Source of the DNA: Massilia sp. IC2-278
GTDB taxonomy: Bacteria; Pseudomonadota; Gammaproteobacteria; Burkholderiales; Burkholderiaceae_D
Reading direction: 5' to 3'
Assembly: GCF_020708045.1 (NCBI RefSeq)
Contig: NZ_JAJFES010000003.1
Location: forward strand, 124,001 to 188,000
DNA: 64,000 bases
The translations under genes and the position numbers were made by a program. Below the pieces are notes generated by a model. The model made no database searches, was not told the origin of the DNA, and worked only from the letters and a program-made list of their open reading frames with translations. Shown here piece after piece: positions 27,991 to 36,824 of this stretch (its first letter is position 1; the number at the start of each line of letters is the position of its first letter).

Positions 27991-29165
27991 GGCGCGCTCC
28001 CGGCCACGGCTTCGCCCAGCAGCTCGCGCGCGATGATCAGCTGCTGCACTTCGCTCGCGCCTTCGTAGATGCGCAGCGCGCGGATGTCGCGGTACAGCAT
28101 CTCCACCGGCTGGCCGCTGACCACGCCGAGTCCGCCGAACAGCTGCACGGCGGCGTCGATCACGGCTTGCGCGTGCTCGGTGGCGGTCAGCTTGGCCATC
28201 GCCGCCGCCTTCGTGACCCGCTGCCCGCGGTCGCGTTCCCAGGCGGCGCGGTAGGTCAGCAGCGCGGCGGCGTCGATCTTCGTCGCCATGTCGGCCAGCC
28301 TGGCCTGGGTCAGCTGGAAGTCGGCCAGGGTCTTGCCGAACATGCGGCGCGACCTGGCCCGGGACAGGGCTTCGTCGAAGGCGCGCCGCGCGAAGCCGAG
28401 CGCGGCGGCGGCCACCGAGGTGCGGAACACGTCGAGCGTGGCCATCGCCACCTTGAAGCCCTGCCCGCCCGCGCCGATGCGCCGCGCCGCGGGAATCCGG
28501 CAGCTCTGAAAGCGCAAGCGCGCCAGCGGGTGCGGCGCGATCACCTCGATGCGTTCGGCAACCGTGAAGCCCGGCGCATCGGCGTCGACGACGAAGGCCG
28601 AGATGCCGCGCGCGCCCTCGGCTTCGCCCGTGCGCGCGAACACGACGTAGAAATCGGCAATGCCGCCGTTCGAGATCCAGGTCTTTTCGCCGTCCAGCAC
28701 GTAGCCGTCGCCATCGCGCCGCGCGGCGCAGGCCATGGCGGCCACGTCCGAACCGGCATCCGGCTCCGACAAGGCAAACGCCGCAATCGCGGAACCGGAG
28801 GCCACGCGCGGCAGGTAGCGCGCCTTTTGCTCCTCGCTGCCGAACAGGGCGATCGCGCCGCTGCCCAGGCCCTGCATGGCAAAGGCGAAGTCGGCCAGGC
28901 CGGCATGGCGCGCCAGGGTTTCGCGGACCAGGCAGATGCTGCGCGTGTCGATGGCGTCCTGCGCCCCGCCGTAGCCGCGCCCGCCGACTGCATGGCGCAG
29001 CCAGCCGGCTTCGCCGAGTTCGGCCACCAGCGCGCGGCAGGCGGCGTCGACGTCGTGGCCATGCGCCATCGACAGGTGTTCGCTCGCCCAGGCATCGAGC
29101 TCGCGCGCCAGCGCGGCGTGGCGCGGCTCGAAAAAGGGCCAGTCGAGATAGCTCGTGTCGCTCAT
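27987..29165 (-). CDS. Acyl-CoA dehydrogenase
   Basis: 392 aa, the normal length. FAD-binding signature [14 protein letters not shown] and [13 protein letters not shown]; the catalytic-base region near the C-terminus is [20 protein letters not shown], with the glutamate in the usual GAS-preceding position. Oxidises an acyl- or alicyclic acyl-CoA, probably with ETF as electron acceptor. It lies in a four-gene minus-strand operon after the enoyl-CoA hydratase (37 bp gap) and overlaps the RidA gene. It matches the dehydrogenase seen in aerobic aminobenzoyl-CoA clusters. Confidence 0.92.
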   Translation of the reverse strand: MSDTSYLDWPFFEPRHAALARELDAWASEHLSMAHGHDVDAACRALVAELGEAGWLRHAVGGRGYGGAQDAIDTRSICLVRETLARHAGLADFAFAMQGLGSGAIALFGSEEQKARYLPRVASGSAIAAFALSEPDAGSDVAAMACAARRDGDGYVLDGEKTWISNGGIADFYVVFARTGEAEGARGISAFVVDADAPGFTVAERIEVIAPHPLARLRFQSCRIPAARRIGAGGQGFKVAMATLDVFRTSVAAAALGFARRAFDEALSRARSRRMFGKTLADFQLTQARLADMATKIDAAALLTYRAAWERDRGQRVTKAAAMAKLTATEHAQAVIDAAVQLFGGLGVVSGQPVEMLYRDIRALRIYEGASEVQQLIIARELLGEAVAGSAP

Positions 29166-29202
29166 TCAGTCTCCTTCAGTCGCCTCGGTCGCCTCAGTCG
29201 CC

Positions 29203-30057
29203 TCAGTCACCTTCAAAGCGCGGCGTCTCGCGCGCCACGAAGGCGTGGTAGGCGCGGTGGAAATCGTTGGTCGCCATGCAGATCGCCTGCGACTGGGCCT
29301 CGGCCTCAATGGCTTCGTCCACGCCCATGTTCCATTCCTGCTGCAGCATCTTTTTGGTCATCGCATGGGCGAAGGTGGGGCCGGACGCCAGCCCGGCGGC
29401 AAAGGCCCGGGCCTCGGCCAGCAATTCGTCCGGCTCGACCAGGCGGTTCAAAAAGCCCCAGCGCTCGGCCTCCTCGCCACGTAGAGTGCGCCCGGTGTAG
29501 AGCAATTCGGCGGCCCGTCCCTGCCCGATCACGCGCGGCAGCAGCGCGCAGGCGCCCATGTCGCAGCCGGCCAGGCCGACCCGGGCGAAGAGAAAAGCGG
29601 TCTTGCTGCGCGCGGTGCCGTAGCGGATGTCCGAGCCCAGGGCCAGCATGGCGCCGGCGCCGGCGCAGACGCCGTCGATGGCGGCGACGATCGGCTGCGG
29701 GCAGGCGCGCATCGCCTTGACCACGTCGCCGGTCATGCGGGTAAAGGCCAGCAGGCCGGGCATGTCGAGTTCGGTGAGCGGGCCGATGATCTCATGCACG
29801 TCGCCGCCCGAACAGAAATTGCCGCCGCTGCCGGCCAGCACCACGGCGCGCACGTCGTCGGCCAGCGCCAGCGCGCGAAACAGTGCGCGCAGCTCGGCAT
29901 AGGAATCGAAGGTGAGCGGGTTCTTGCGCTCGGGCCGGTCGAGGGTGAGCGTGGCCACGCCCTCTTCCACCTCGAACTGGAAATGCTGGGCCGGGTAGCC
30001 GGCCAGGCTGCCGCGGTGGCCGGGCAGCGCGTGCGGCTCGCCCCTCAGGTAACGCAT
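29203..30057 (-). CDS. Enoyl-CoA hydratase/isomerase family protein
   Basis: 284 aa. Crotonase fold: [20 protein letters not shown], oxyanion-hole segments [14 protein letters not shown] and [12 protein letters not shown]. Of the two catalytic glutamates of hydratases, the position after the CAGAG segment and [15 protein letters not shown] is replaced by non-acidic residues, so ring-opening or isomerase activity is possible. The N-terminus is extended by about 20 residues ([16 protein letters not shown]). It starts 14 bp after the monooxygenase stop and belongs to the same operon. The closest context is 2-aminobenzoyl-CoA/salicylyl-CoA degradation. Confidence 0.9.
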   Translation of the reverse strand: MRYLRGEPHALPGHRGSLAGYPAQHFQFEVEEGVATLTLDRPERKNPLTFDSYAELRALFRALALADDVRAVVLAGSGGNFCSGGDVHEIIGPLTELDMPGLLAFTRMTGDVVKAMRACPQPIVAAIDGVCAGAGAMLALGSDIRYGTARSKTAFLFARVGLAGCDMGACALLPRVIGQGRAAELLYTGRTLRGEEAERWGFLNRLVEPDELLAEARAFAAGLASGPTFAHAMTKKMLQQEWNMGVDEAIEAEAQSQAICMATNDFHRAYHAFVARETPRFEGD

Positions 30058-30071
30058 GGTGTGCTCCTCAT

Positions 30072-32480
30072 TCAGGTGTCGGAAGGCCGCGCCGGCGGCA
30101 CGGCGGCCTGCTGGCGCTCGCGCTCGAGATTGCGTTCGAGCTGCAGCTTGCCGGCGCGGTACTGCTTCGGCCAGGCGGCGCCGGTATAGCCGATGCGCGC
30201 CGCCTCGGTCAGGGTCCAGGCCGGATTGGCCAGGTGCGGGCGCGCCACCGCGCAGAGATCGGCGCGGCCCGAGGCGATGATGCCGTTGGCGTGGTCGGCC
30301 TCGTAGATCGATCCCACGGCAATCGTCGGGATGCCCGCCTCGTTGCGGATGCGGTCGGCGAACGGGGTCTGGAACATGCGCCCGTACTGCACTTCCTCGA
30401 TGCGGCTGACCTGGCCCGAGGAACAGTCGATCATGTCGGCCCCGGCAGCGCGGAACAGGCGCGCGACCGCCACCGCGTCGTCGGGCGTGATGCCGCCTTC
30501 GACCCAGTCGTGGGCCGAGATGCGCACGCTGATCGGCAAGTCCTGCGGCCAGACGGCGCGCACGGCGGCGAACACCTCCAGCGGGAAGCGGCAGCGGTTG
30601 TCCAGGCTGCCGCCATAGCCGTCGCCGCGGCGGTTGGTCAGCGGCGAAATGAAGCTCGATAGCAGGTAGCCATGCGCGCAGTGCAGTTCCAGCCAGTCGA
30701 AGCCGGCCTCGCGCGCCGCCAGCGCCGCGCGCACGAAGTCGGCGCGGATGCGCAGCATGTCGGCCCGGCTGGCTTCAAGCGCCCATTGCGACACGCCCGC
30801 GATGTACTGCTGGCTCGACGCCGCCACCAGCGGCCAGTTGCCCGTGACGAGCGGCTGGTCGATGCCTTCCCAGGCCGGCCGGGTCGAGCCCTTGGCGCCG
30901 GCGTGGCCGAGCTGCACGCCGATCTTCGCATCCGAGTTCTGGTGCACGAAGTCGACGATGCGGCGCCAGGCCGCCGTGTGCTTTGGCGCGTACAAACCCG
31001 GGCAGCCCGGCGTGATGCGGGCGTCGCTTGACACGCAGGTCATCTCGGCCATCACCAGCGCCGCGCCGCCGAGGGCGCGCGCGCCCAGGTGCACCAGGTG
31101 GTAGTCGCCCACCTGGCCATCCACGGCCGAATACTGGGCCATGGGCGAGACCACGATGCGGTTCTTCAGCACCACGCCGCGCACCCGGTAGGGCGTGAAC
31201 ATCGGCGGCGGTGCGGCTTCCTCGTCGTCGGGCGCATGATGGAAAGTGTCGCATCGCGGCGGCTGCCCGGCCTGCTCGCAGGCGCGCCGCGCCAGCCAGC
31301 GCTCGAAGCCGGCCACGTAGGCCGGGTCGCGCAGGCGCAGGTTTTCGTGCGACAGGCGTTGGCTGCGCGTGAGCAGCGAATAAGCGAACTGCTCGGCTTC
31401 CATGGCGCTGTAGCGCGCCACGTTCTCGAACCATTCCATCGAATTGCGCGCCGCGCTCTGCAGCTTGAGCACCTCGACCGCACGCGCGGCGCGGTAGCCG
31501 TCGAGCACGGCGGGCAGCTCGGCCGCCGTACGGCCGCGGCAGCGCACGGCCAGTTCGATCGCGTCTTCCAGCGCCAGCTTGGTGCCCGAGCCGATCGAGA
31601 AGTGGGCGCTGTGGGCGGCGTCGCCCAGCAACACGACCGGCAGGCGGCGCCCATCGAGATCTTCCCAGTGCACCCACTCGCGGCACACCAGGCGCGGAAA
31701 GCGCGCCCACATGGCCGCGCCGCGGCTATCGAGACGGTCGTGGCCGGCGGCGGCCAGCAGCGGGTGCCCGTCCAGGTGGCGCGCGAACAGGCGCTCGCAG
31801 AAGGCCAGCGTCTGTGCGGTGTCCAGGCCTTCCAGGCCGGCGGCGCGCCACACGCTTTCCGGGGTCTCGACGATGAAGGTCGAGGTCGTGTCGTCGTAGC
31901 GATAGGCGTGCGCCTGGAACCAACCTTCTTCGGTATGCTCGAACGCGAAGGTAAACGCATCGAAACGCTTGGTGGTGCCGAGCCAGACGTAGCGGCAATG
32001 GCGCTGGTCGATCTGCGGCTGGAAGGTGGCCGCATGGCGCGTGCGGATGCGGCTGTGGATGCCGTCGCCGGCGAGCAGCAGGTCGGCATCGAGGCGGCGC
32101 GCCAGGGCCAGCTCGTCGTCCACCGGCGTGTCGAACAGCAGGCGCACACCTACTTCTTCGCAGCGCGCCTGCAGGATGGCCAGCAGGCGCCGGCGGGCGA
32201 TGCCGCAGAAGCCATGGCCGCCGGACGTCACGGTGCGGCCCTTGAAATGGATGGCGATGTCGTCCCAGTGGTTGAAGGCGCCGAGGATGGCGGCGGCGCT
32301 GGCGGCATCGGCGGCCTGCAGCTTGCCCAGGGTCTGGTCCGAGAACACCACGCCTCAGCCGAAGCTGTCCGCGCGGCCGTTGCGCTCGACCACGGTCACC
32401 TCGTGCGCCGGATCGTCCTGCTTGAGCAGCAGCGCGGCGTACAGGCCGGCCGGTCCACCTCCCACGCACACGATCTTCAT
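30072..32480 (-). pseudogene. Bifunctional FAD monooxygenase/OYE reductase (2-aminobenzoyl-CoA or salicylyl-CoA 5-hydroxylase type), TGA at codon 42
   Basis: Reads as an 802-residue protein from ATG 32480 if one in-frame TGA (32355-32357) is ignored. The first 41 codons give a normal FAD start, [19 protein letters not shown], to NGRADSFG; then TGA; then [11 protein letters not shown] in the same frame. The family has a tryptophan here (FGWGVVFSD), so one base change, TGG to TGA, explains it. The remainder is intact: flavin monooxygenase part ([33 protein letters not shown]) and an old-yellow-enzyme part from about residue 420 ([35 protein letters not shown]). Restart at GTG 32351 would lack the FAD Rossmann motif. 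Either a nonsense mutation or a base-call error. Confidence 0.85.
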
Positions 32481-32509
32481 TGCAGCTCCGGTTATCGATC
32501 CTGCAGCAT

Positions 32510-32538
32510 ATTAGATGAGCATATAGTTTAGATGTCAA
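32510..32538 (-). promoter_or_regulatory. Sigma-70 promoter of the aminobenzoyl-CoA type operon
   Basis: On the minus strand: -35 TTGACA (32533-32538), 17-bp spacer, -10 TCTAAT (32510-32515). About 30 bp before the ATG at 32480. An imperfect direct repeat, CATCTAAACTATATGCT and CATCTAATATGCT, covers -35 to just past -10 and may be an operator; no regulator gene is adjacent. Confidence 0.6.
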
Positions 32539-32548
32539 ATAATTCCAC

Positions 32549-32650
32549 AGAGGACGTGAAAAAATCGCCATGGCTGCGTTGCCTCGTCTCGCCGTATGCC
32601 CGTACTGTCTTCGACTCGGCCCTTGCCCTGACGTTTTTTTCACATCCTCT
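32549..32650. repeat. Stem-loop repeat element, copy 1
   Basis: Arms AGAGGACGTGAAAAAA (32549-32564) and TTTTTTCACATCCTCT (32635-32650) are complementary except at one position. They enclose a ~70-base core containing GTACTGTCTTCG and CCTTGCCCTGA, which recurs at about 80 percent identity at 60366-60432 inside wholly different arms. Located between divergent genes. Not a recognised family to me. Confidence 0.8.
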
Positions 32651-32775
32651 ACAAACGGGAGCCTGCGCTTCGATTGAGCGCCTCTACTGACCTGGAATTT
32701 AGTACAATCAGGAAATGTTGTGCCGGCCGACACACTGAGACACATTTGGAATCGCCTTTTCCTTTTATAAGAACG

Positions 32776-33930
32776 ATGAAAATCTCACAAAGGATTGCCC
32801 ACTCCCGTCCATTGGCCACCACCGCCATGCACGGTCGCGTCGAAAGCATGCGCCACGCAGGCGAGGAAGTCATCGATTTCTCGATCGCCATCTCGCACTT
32901 CCCGGCGCCGGCCGCCGTGCTCGACGCCGTCGGCGCAGCCGTCGAGAACGTGCGCACCATGCCCTACACCAGCGTGGTCGGCGCCTTCGACGTGCGCGAG
33001 CGCCTGTGCGATAAGCTGGCGCGTGAAAACGGCATCGACGCCGGCGCCGCCGAAGTCATCGTCACCAACGGCGCCAAGCAGGCCCTGTACGAAGCCTTGT
33101 ATGCGATGAGCGACCCCGGCGACAGCGTCCTGATCTTCAAGCCGCACTGGCCGGCCTATGTCGCCACCTGCCAGCTGCTCGGCCTGCGCCCGGTGCTGGC
33201 CGATTTGCCCGAGGAAGTGACCCCGGCCTTCCTGGCCGCCTGCGAGCCGGCGCGCATCGTCATCATCAACAATCCGCACAACCCGACCGGCAAGGTCTAC
33301 AGCCGCGCCGAACTCGAAGCCATCCGCGACTGGGTGCAGGCCACCGGCGCCCAGGTGATCGTCGACGAAAGCTACGAGCACCTCTCGTTCGGCCCCGCGC
33401 ACACCAGCTTCGCTTCGCTGTGCGACTGGCGCGCGCTCGGCGTGGTCACCATTTTCTCGGCCTCGCAAAGCTATGCCATGATGGGCTGGCGCGTGGGCTT
33501 CGCCCTGGCGCCGGCGCCGCTGGTGGCCGCGATGCAGACCCTGCAGGGGCCGATCACCGCCGCCGCGAGCCACCTGAGCCAGGTGGCGACGGCTGCCGCC
33601 TTTAATGCCGGCGTGCAGCGCCACATGCTCGACGACTACCGCGAGCGGCGCGACATGGTGGTGCGGCGCTTCGCCGACGTGCCCTGGATCGTCATGCACA
33701 GCCCGGACTCCGGCCCCTACCTGTGGGGCGACGTGCGCGCCCTCACCCACGACACGGTGGCCTTTGCCGAAGCCCTGATCGAGGAAGAAAAGGTCGCGGT
33801 CATGCCCGGCGACGCCCTGGGCGTGCGGGGCTTCATCCGGATCGGCTACATCTCGGACGACGTCGCCACGCTGCGCGAAGGCGTGCGCCGCGTGATCGCC
33901 TTTGGCGACCGGCGGGCCGCGCTCCAATGA
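32776..33930 (+). CDS. Aminotransferase class I/II-fold protein lacking the PLP lysine
   Basis: 384 aa, ATG 32776. Fold-type I aminotransferase by all other motifs: TNGAKQALYEALYA (phosphate cup), NNPHNPTGKVYS (Asn contacting PLP), VDESYEHLSF (Asp and Tyr) and the C-terminal GFIRIGYISDD with the substrate-carboxylate arginine. The Schiff-base lysine is missing: the SxSKxxxMxGWRxG signature reads SASQSYAMMGWRVG, with Gln231 encoded by CAA (33466-33468). One base change (AAA to CAA) would restore lysine. As read, the protein should not transaminate. The stop overlaps the start of a sensor kinase (ATGA), so it may be a ligand-binding or regulatory partner. Confidence 0.85.
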   Translation: MKISQRIAHSRPLATTAMHGRVESMRHAGEEVIDFSIAISHFPAPAAVLDAVGAAVENVRTMPYTSVVGAFDVRERLCDKLARENGIDAGAAEVIVTNGAKQALYEALYAMSDPGDSVLIFKPHWPAYVATCQLLGLRPVLADLPEEVTPAFLAACEPARIVIINNPHNPTGKVYSRAELEAIRDWVQATGAQVIVDESYEHLSFGPAHTSFASLCDWRALGVVTIFSASQSYAMMGWRVGFALAPAPLVAAMQTLQGPITAAASHLSQVATAAAFNAGVQRHMLDDYRERRDMVVRRFADVPWIVMHSPDSGPYLWGDVRALTHDTVAFAEALIEEEKVAVMPGDALGVRGFIRIGYISDDVATLREGVRRVIAFGDRRAALQ

Positions 33931-36161
33931 AGCCGTCCGCCCCCTTCCTGAAGCTGAGCAGCCTGCGCAGCCGGCTGATGCTGCTGGTCGCGCTGGCGAT
34001 CCTGCCGCTGGCGGTGATGACCGTGGTCGGCGGCATGCGCGAGCGCGAGCAGGCGGTCCAGGCCTCCGAGGAAAACCTGCGCCGCCTGACCAACCTGGCC
34101 GCGGCCAACGAAGCGCAGTCGGTCGAGCGCGCGCGCCAGATCCTGGTCGACCTGGCCAGCGTGCCCGATCTGCTCGGCCCCACGGCCGGCTGCAACGCCC
34201 TGCTGGCCGATGTCCTCGACCGCAACGAAGGCTACGTGAACTTCGGCCTGATCCAGCTGAACGGCGACGTCAGCTGCAGCGCGGTGCCGATGCTGCACCC
34301 GGTGAACCTGGGCGACCGCAGCCACTTCAAGCGCGCCATCGCGGAACGCCGCTTCATCGCCGGCGACTACGTGTTCGGACGCGTGATCCGGCGCCACACG
34401 ATCAACCTCACCTATCCCGTCATCGACCGTTCCGGCACCGTGGTGGCGGTGGTGTTCGCGGCCATGGACCTGGCCGGCCTCGACACCTTCGTGAACGACA
34501 TCAACCTGCCGCCCGGCTCGGTGCTGGTGACGGCCGACGCCAACGGCACCATCATCTCGCGCCGCCCCGACCCGGAACGCTGGTTCGGCTCGCGCGTGCC
34601 GGCCCGCCTGCGCGAGGCGATGCAGGGCGCCGGCCGCCGCGCCGTGGTGATCCAGGACGAAGACGGCGTCGAGCGCCTGCACACCTTTGCCCGCGTCGGC
34701 GCCCCGACCCTGTCCGACTACACGGTGACGATCGGAATCCCGACCGAGATCGTCACCGCCGGCGCGCGCCGCGCCCAGCTGATGTCGCTGGTCGGCCTGG
34801 CCGCCACCACCATGCTGGCCCTGCTGGCCGCCTGGCTGGCCGGCGACGTGCTGATCGTGCAGCGCGTGCGCAAACTGAAGGACACCGCCACCCGCATCGC
34901 CGCCGGCGATCTCGATGCACGCTCGGGCATCGCCTACGAGCGCGAAGAGATCGGCCAGCTGGCCGAGGCCCTGGACGGCATGGCCGCCATCCTGCAGAAG
35001 AAGGAAGCGGCGCGCGGGCTGGCCGAACGCGAGCTGCGCGCCGCCGACCAGCGCAAGGACGAGTTCCTGGCGATGCTGGCGCACGAACTGCGCAACCCGC
35101 TGGCGCCGATCAGCACCGGGGCGCACCTGCTCAAGCTGCTGCACTCGGATAACGCCCAGATCACGCAGACCTGCGCCATCATCGCGCGCCAGGTCGAGCA
35201 CATGACCGGCCTGGTCGACGATCTGCTGGACGTGTCGCGCGTGACGCGCGGCCTGGTCTCGCTGTCGACCCAGGTACTCGATTTGCGCAAGGTGGTCGAC
35301 GACGCGGCCGAGCAGATCCGGCCCCTGATCGCCACGCGCCGCCACACGGTGGTGCTCGACCAGCCGCTGGACGCCGCCACCGTCAAGGGCGACCACAAGC
35401 GCCTGGTGCAGGTGGTGGCCAACCTGCTGAACAACGCCAACAAGTACACGCCCGAAGGCGGCCGCATCGAACTGCGCCTGCGCCAGGACGACGGCGACTA
35501 CGTGCTGACCGTCAGCGACGACGGCATCGGCATGGAGCCGGCGCTGGTGGCGCGCGTGTTCGATCTGTTCAGCCAGGCCGAGCGCACCCCGGACCGCTCG
35601 CAGGGTGGCCTGGGCCTGGGCCTGGCGCTGGCCAAGAGCCTGGTCGAGCTGCACGGCGGCAGCGTGCACGCCGAAAGCGCGGGCCTGGGCAAGGGCAGCA
35701 GCTTCACGGTGCGCCTGCCGCGCCACACCCAGGACCTGCCGGTGTCGATCGCCCAGAGCCGCGGCCAGGCCACCGCCGCCACGCCCCTGAAGGTGCTGCT
35801 GGTCGACGACAACCTCGACGCCGCCCACACCCTGCAGCTGTTCCTGGGCGCCGGCGGGCACACGGTGGAAGTGGCCTATTGCGGCGCCGACGCGGTGGAC
35901 GTGGCGCGCGTGTTCGAGCCCGACGTCTGCCTGCTCGACATCGGCCTGCCCGACTTCGACGGCAACGAACTGGCGCGCCGCCTGCGCCGCATGCCGCAGT
36001 CGACCGGAGCCACCCTGATCGCCATGACTGGCTATGGCCGCCAGCAGGACCGCGAGGCGGCAATGGCGGCCGGCTTCGACCACTACATGGTCAAGCCGGT
36101 GAACACGGTGGAGTTGTCCGACCGGCTGGCGGAGGTGGCGGCGCAGCAGCACCCACGCTAG
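33927..36161 (+). CDS. Cache-HAMP hybrid sensor histidine kinase
   Basis: 744 aa; ATG 33927 in the ATGA overlap. Layout: transmembrane helix (about residues 15-36), periplasmic double-Cache-like sensor (about 40-275, with [20 protein letters not shown] and [20 protein letters not shown]), second transmembrane helix (about 288-312), HAMP, HisKA with [13 protein letters not shown], ATPase domain ([37 protein letters not shown]) and a C-terminal receiver with aspartate in [11 protein letters not shown] and MVKPVN. It senses an unknown small molecule outside the inner membrane. No response regulator gene follows. Confidence 0.93.
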   Translation: MKPSAPFLKLSSLRSRLMLLVALAILPLAVMTVVGGMREREQAVQASEENLRRLTNLAAANEAQSVERARQILVDLASVPDLLGPTAGCNALLADVLDRNEGYVNFGLIQLNGDVSCSAVPMLHPVNLGDRSHFKRAIAERRFIAGDYVFGRVIRRHTINLTYPVIDRSGTVVAVVFAAMDLAGLDTFVNDINLPPGSVLVTADANGTIISRRPDPERWFGSRVPARLREAMQGAGRRAVVIQDEDGVERLHTFARVGAPTLSDYTVTIGIPTEIVTAGARRAQLMSLVGLAATTMLALLAAWLAGDVLIVQRVRKLKDTATRIAAGDLDARSGIAYEREEIGQLAEALDGMAAILQKKEAARGLAERELRAADQRKDEFLAMLAHELRNPLAPISTGAHLLKLLHSDNAQITQTCAIIARQVEHMTGLVDDLLDVSRVTRGLVSLSTQVLDLRKVVDDAAEQIRPLIATRRHTVVLDQPLDAATVKGDHKRLVQVVANLLNNANKYTPEGGRIELRLRQDDGDYVLTVSDDGIGMEPALVARVFDLFSQAERTPDRSQGGLGLGLALAKSLVELHGGSVHAESAGLGKGSSFTVRLPRHTQDLPVSIAQSRGQATAATPLKVLLVDDNLDAAHTLQLFLGAGGHTVEVAYCGADAVDVARVFEPDVCLLDIGLPDFDGNELARRLRRMPQSTGATLIAMTGYGRQQDREAAMAAGFDHYMVKPVNTVELSDRLAEVAAQQHPR

Positions 36162-36183
36162 CGCACCGCATCAACTCACCACG

Positions 36184-36217
36184 AGCCCGGCCCAGCGAAC
36201 GCTGCGCCGGGCTTTTT
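36184..36217 (+). terminator. Rho-independent terminator
   Basis: GC-rich stem AGCCCGGC...GCCGGGCT with the inner part CAGCG/CGCTG pairing, followed by TTTTTCTT. It lies 23 bp after the sensor kinase stop. Confidence 0.8.
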
Positions 36218-36271
36218 CTTGCCCTCGTATTAATCCTATCCCGCACCGCAGCACGATTGAATTTCACAAAA

Positions 36272-36300
36272 TCAACTTCCTGTATTGACTCTTGTATAAT
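36272..36300 (+). promoter_or_regulatory. Possible sigma-70 promoter of the surface-glycan operon
   Basis: Perfect -10 TATAAT at 36295-36300 in an A+T-rich island; the best -35 at 17-bp spacing (36272-36277) is TCAACT, weak. About 100 bp before the GtrA start. Confidence 0.4.
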
Positions 36301-36401
36301 TTGAACAACAAGTAGTCAAGAAATCAAAACTTATGCATGACGGGTGCTAGCATGCGTCATTACACCTGACATTGCTTTCCCGCTTAGCCGGGCCATGTTC
36401 C

Positions 36402-36824
36402 ATGATCGAAAACCATGCCCGCCCACGTATGCCTTCCCTGCTGCGCCAGTTGAACCACCAGTTCCTGCGCTTTGCCGCCGCCGGCGCGCTGGGCACCGCC
36501 TGCCACTACCTGGTCCTGCTGGCCCTGAGCGCCGGCGCCGGCGTCGCCCCCGGTCCTGCGGCCGCCTGCGGCGCCCTGGTCGGCGCCGTCGTCAACTACT
36601 GGCTGAACCGGAGCCTCATCTTCCGCAGCGAACGCCGCCATGCCGAGGCCCTGCCGCGCTTTGCCGCGATGGCCCTGTTCGGTGCGCTGCTCAATGGCCT
36701 GATCGTCGGCGCCCTGGCGCGGATCGGCCTGCATTTCATGGCGGCGCAGGTCTGCGCGACGCTGCTGGTCCTGGTCCTGAATTACGTGATAAGCAAAAAA
36801 TGGATATTTCCAAGCCAACGATGA
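36402..36824 (+). CDS. GtrA-family membrane protein
   Basis: 140 aa from ATG 36402. Four hydrophobic helices, with the family pattern LRFAAAGALGTACHYLVLLAL at the start (helix 1), NYWLNRSLIFRSERRH after helix 2, and LNYVISKKWIFPSQ at the end. GtrA proteins are thought to flip polyprenyl-linked sugars across the inner membrane for glycosylation of cell-surface polymers. The stop overlaps the next start (ATGA), coupling it to a GtrB-like glycosyltransferase, its known partner type. First gene of a six-gene run. Confidence 0.9.
   Translation: MIENHARPRMPSLLRQLNHQFLRFAAAGALGTACHYLVLLALSAGAGVAPGPAAACGALVGAVVNYWLNRSLIFRSERRHAEALPRFAAMALFGALLNGLIVGALARIGLHFMAAQVCATLLVLVLNYVISKKWIFPSQR

Noticed and set aside
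32355-32357. TGA read as selenocysteine in the monooxygenase
   Set aside because: The family has Trp here and no SECIS-like hairpin is evident after the codon; a TGG-to-TGA change is simpler.
33846-36152. 768-codon open frame on the minus strand opposite the sensor kinase
   Set aside because: His/Ala/Gly/Val-rich composition typical of the antisense of GC-rich codons; no motif; fully covered by a well-supported kinase gene.
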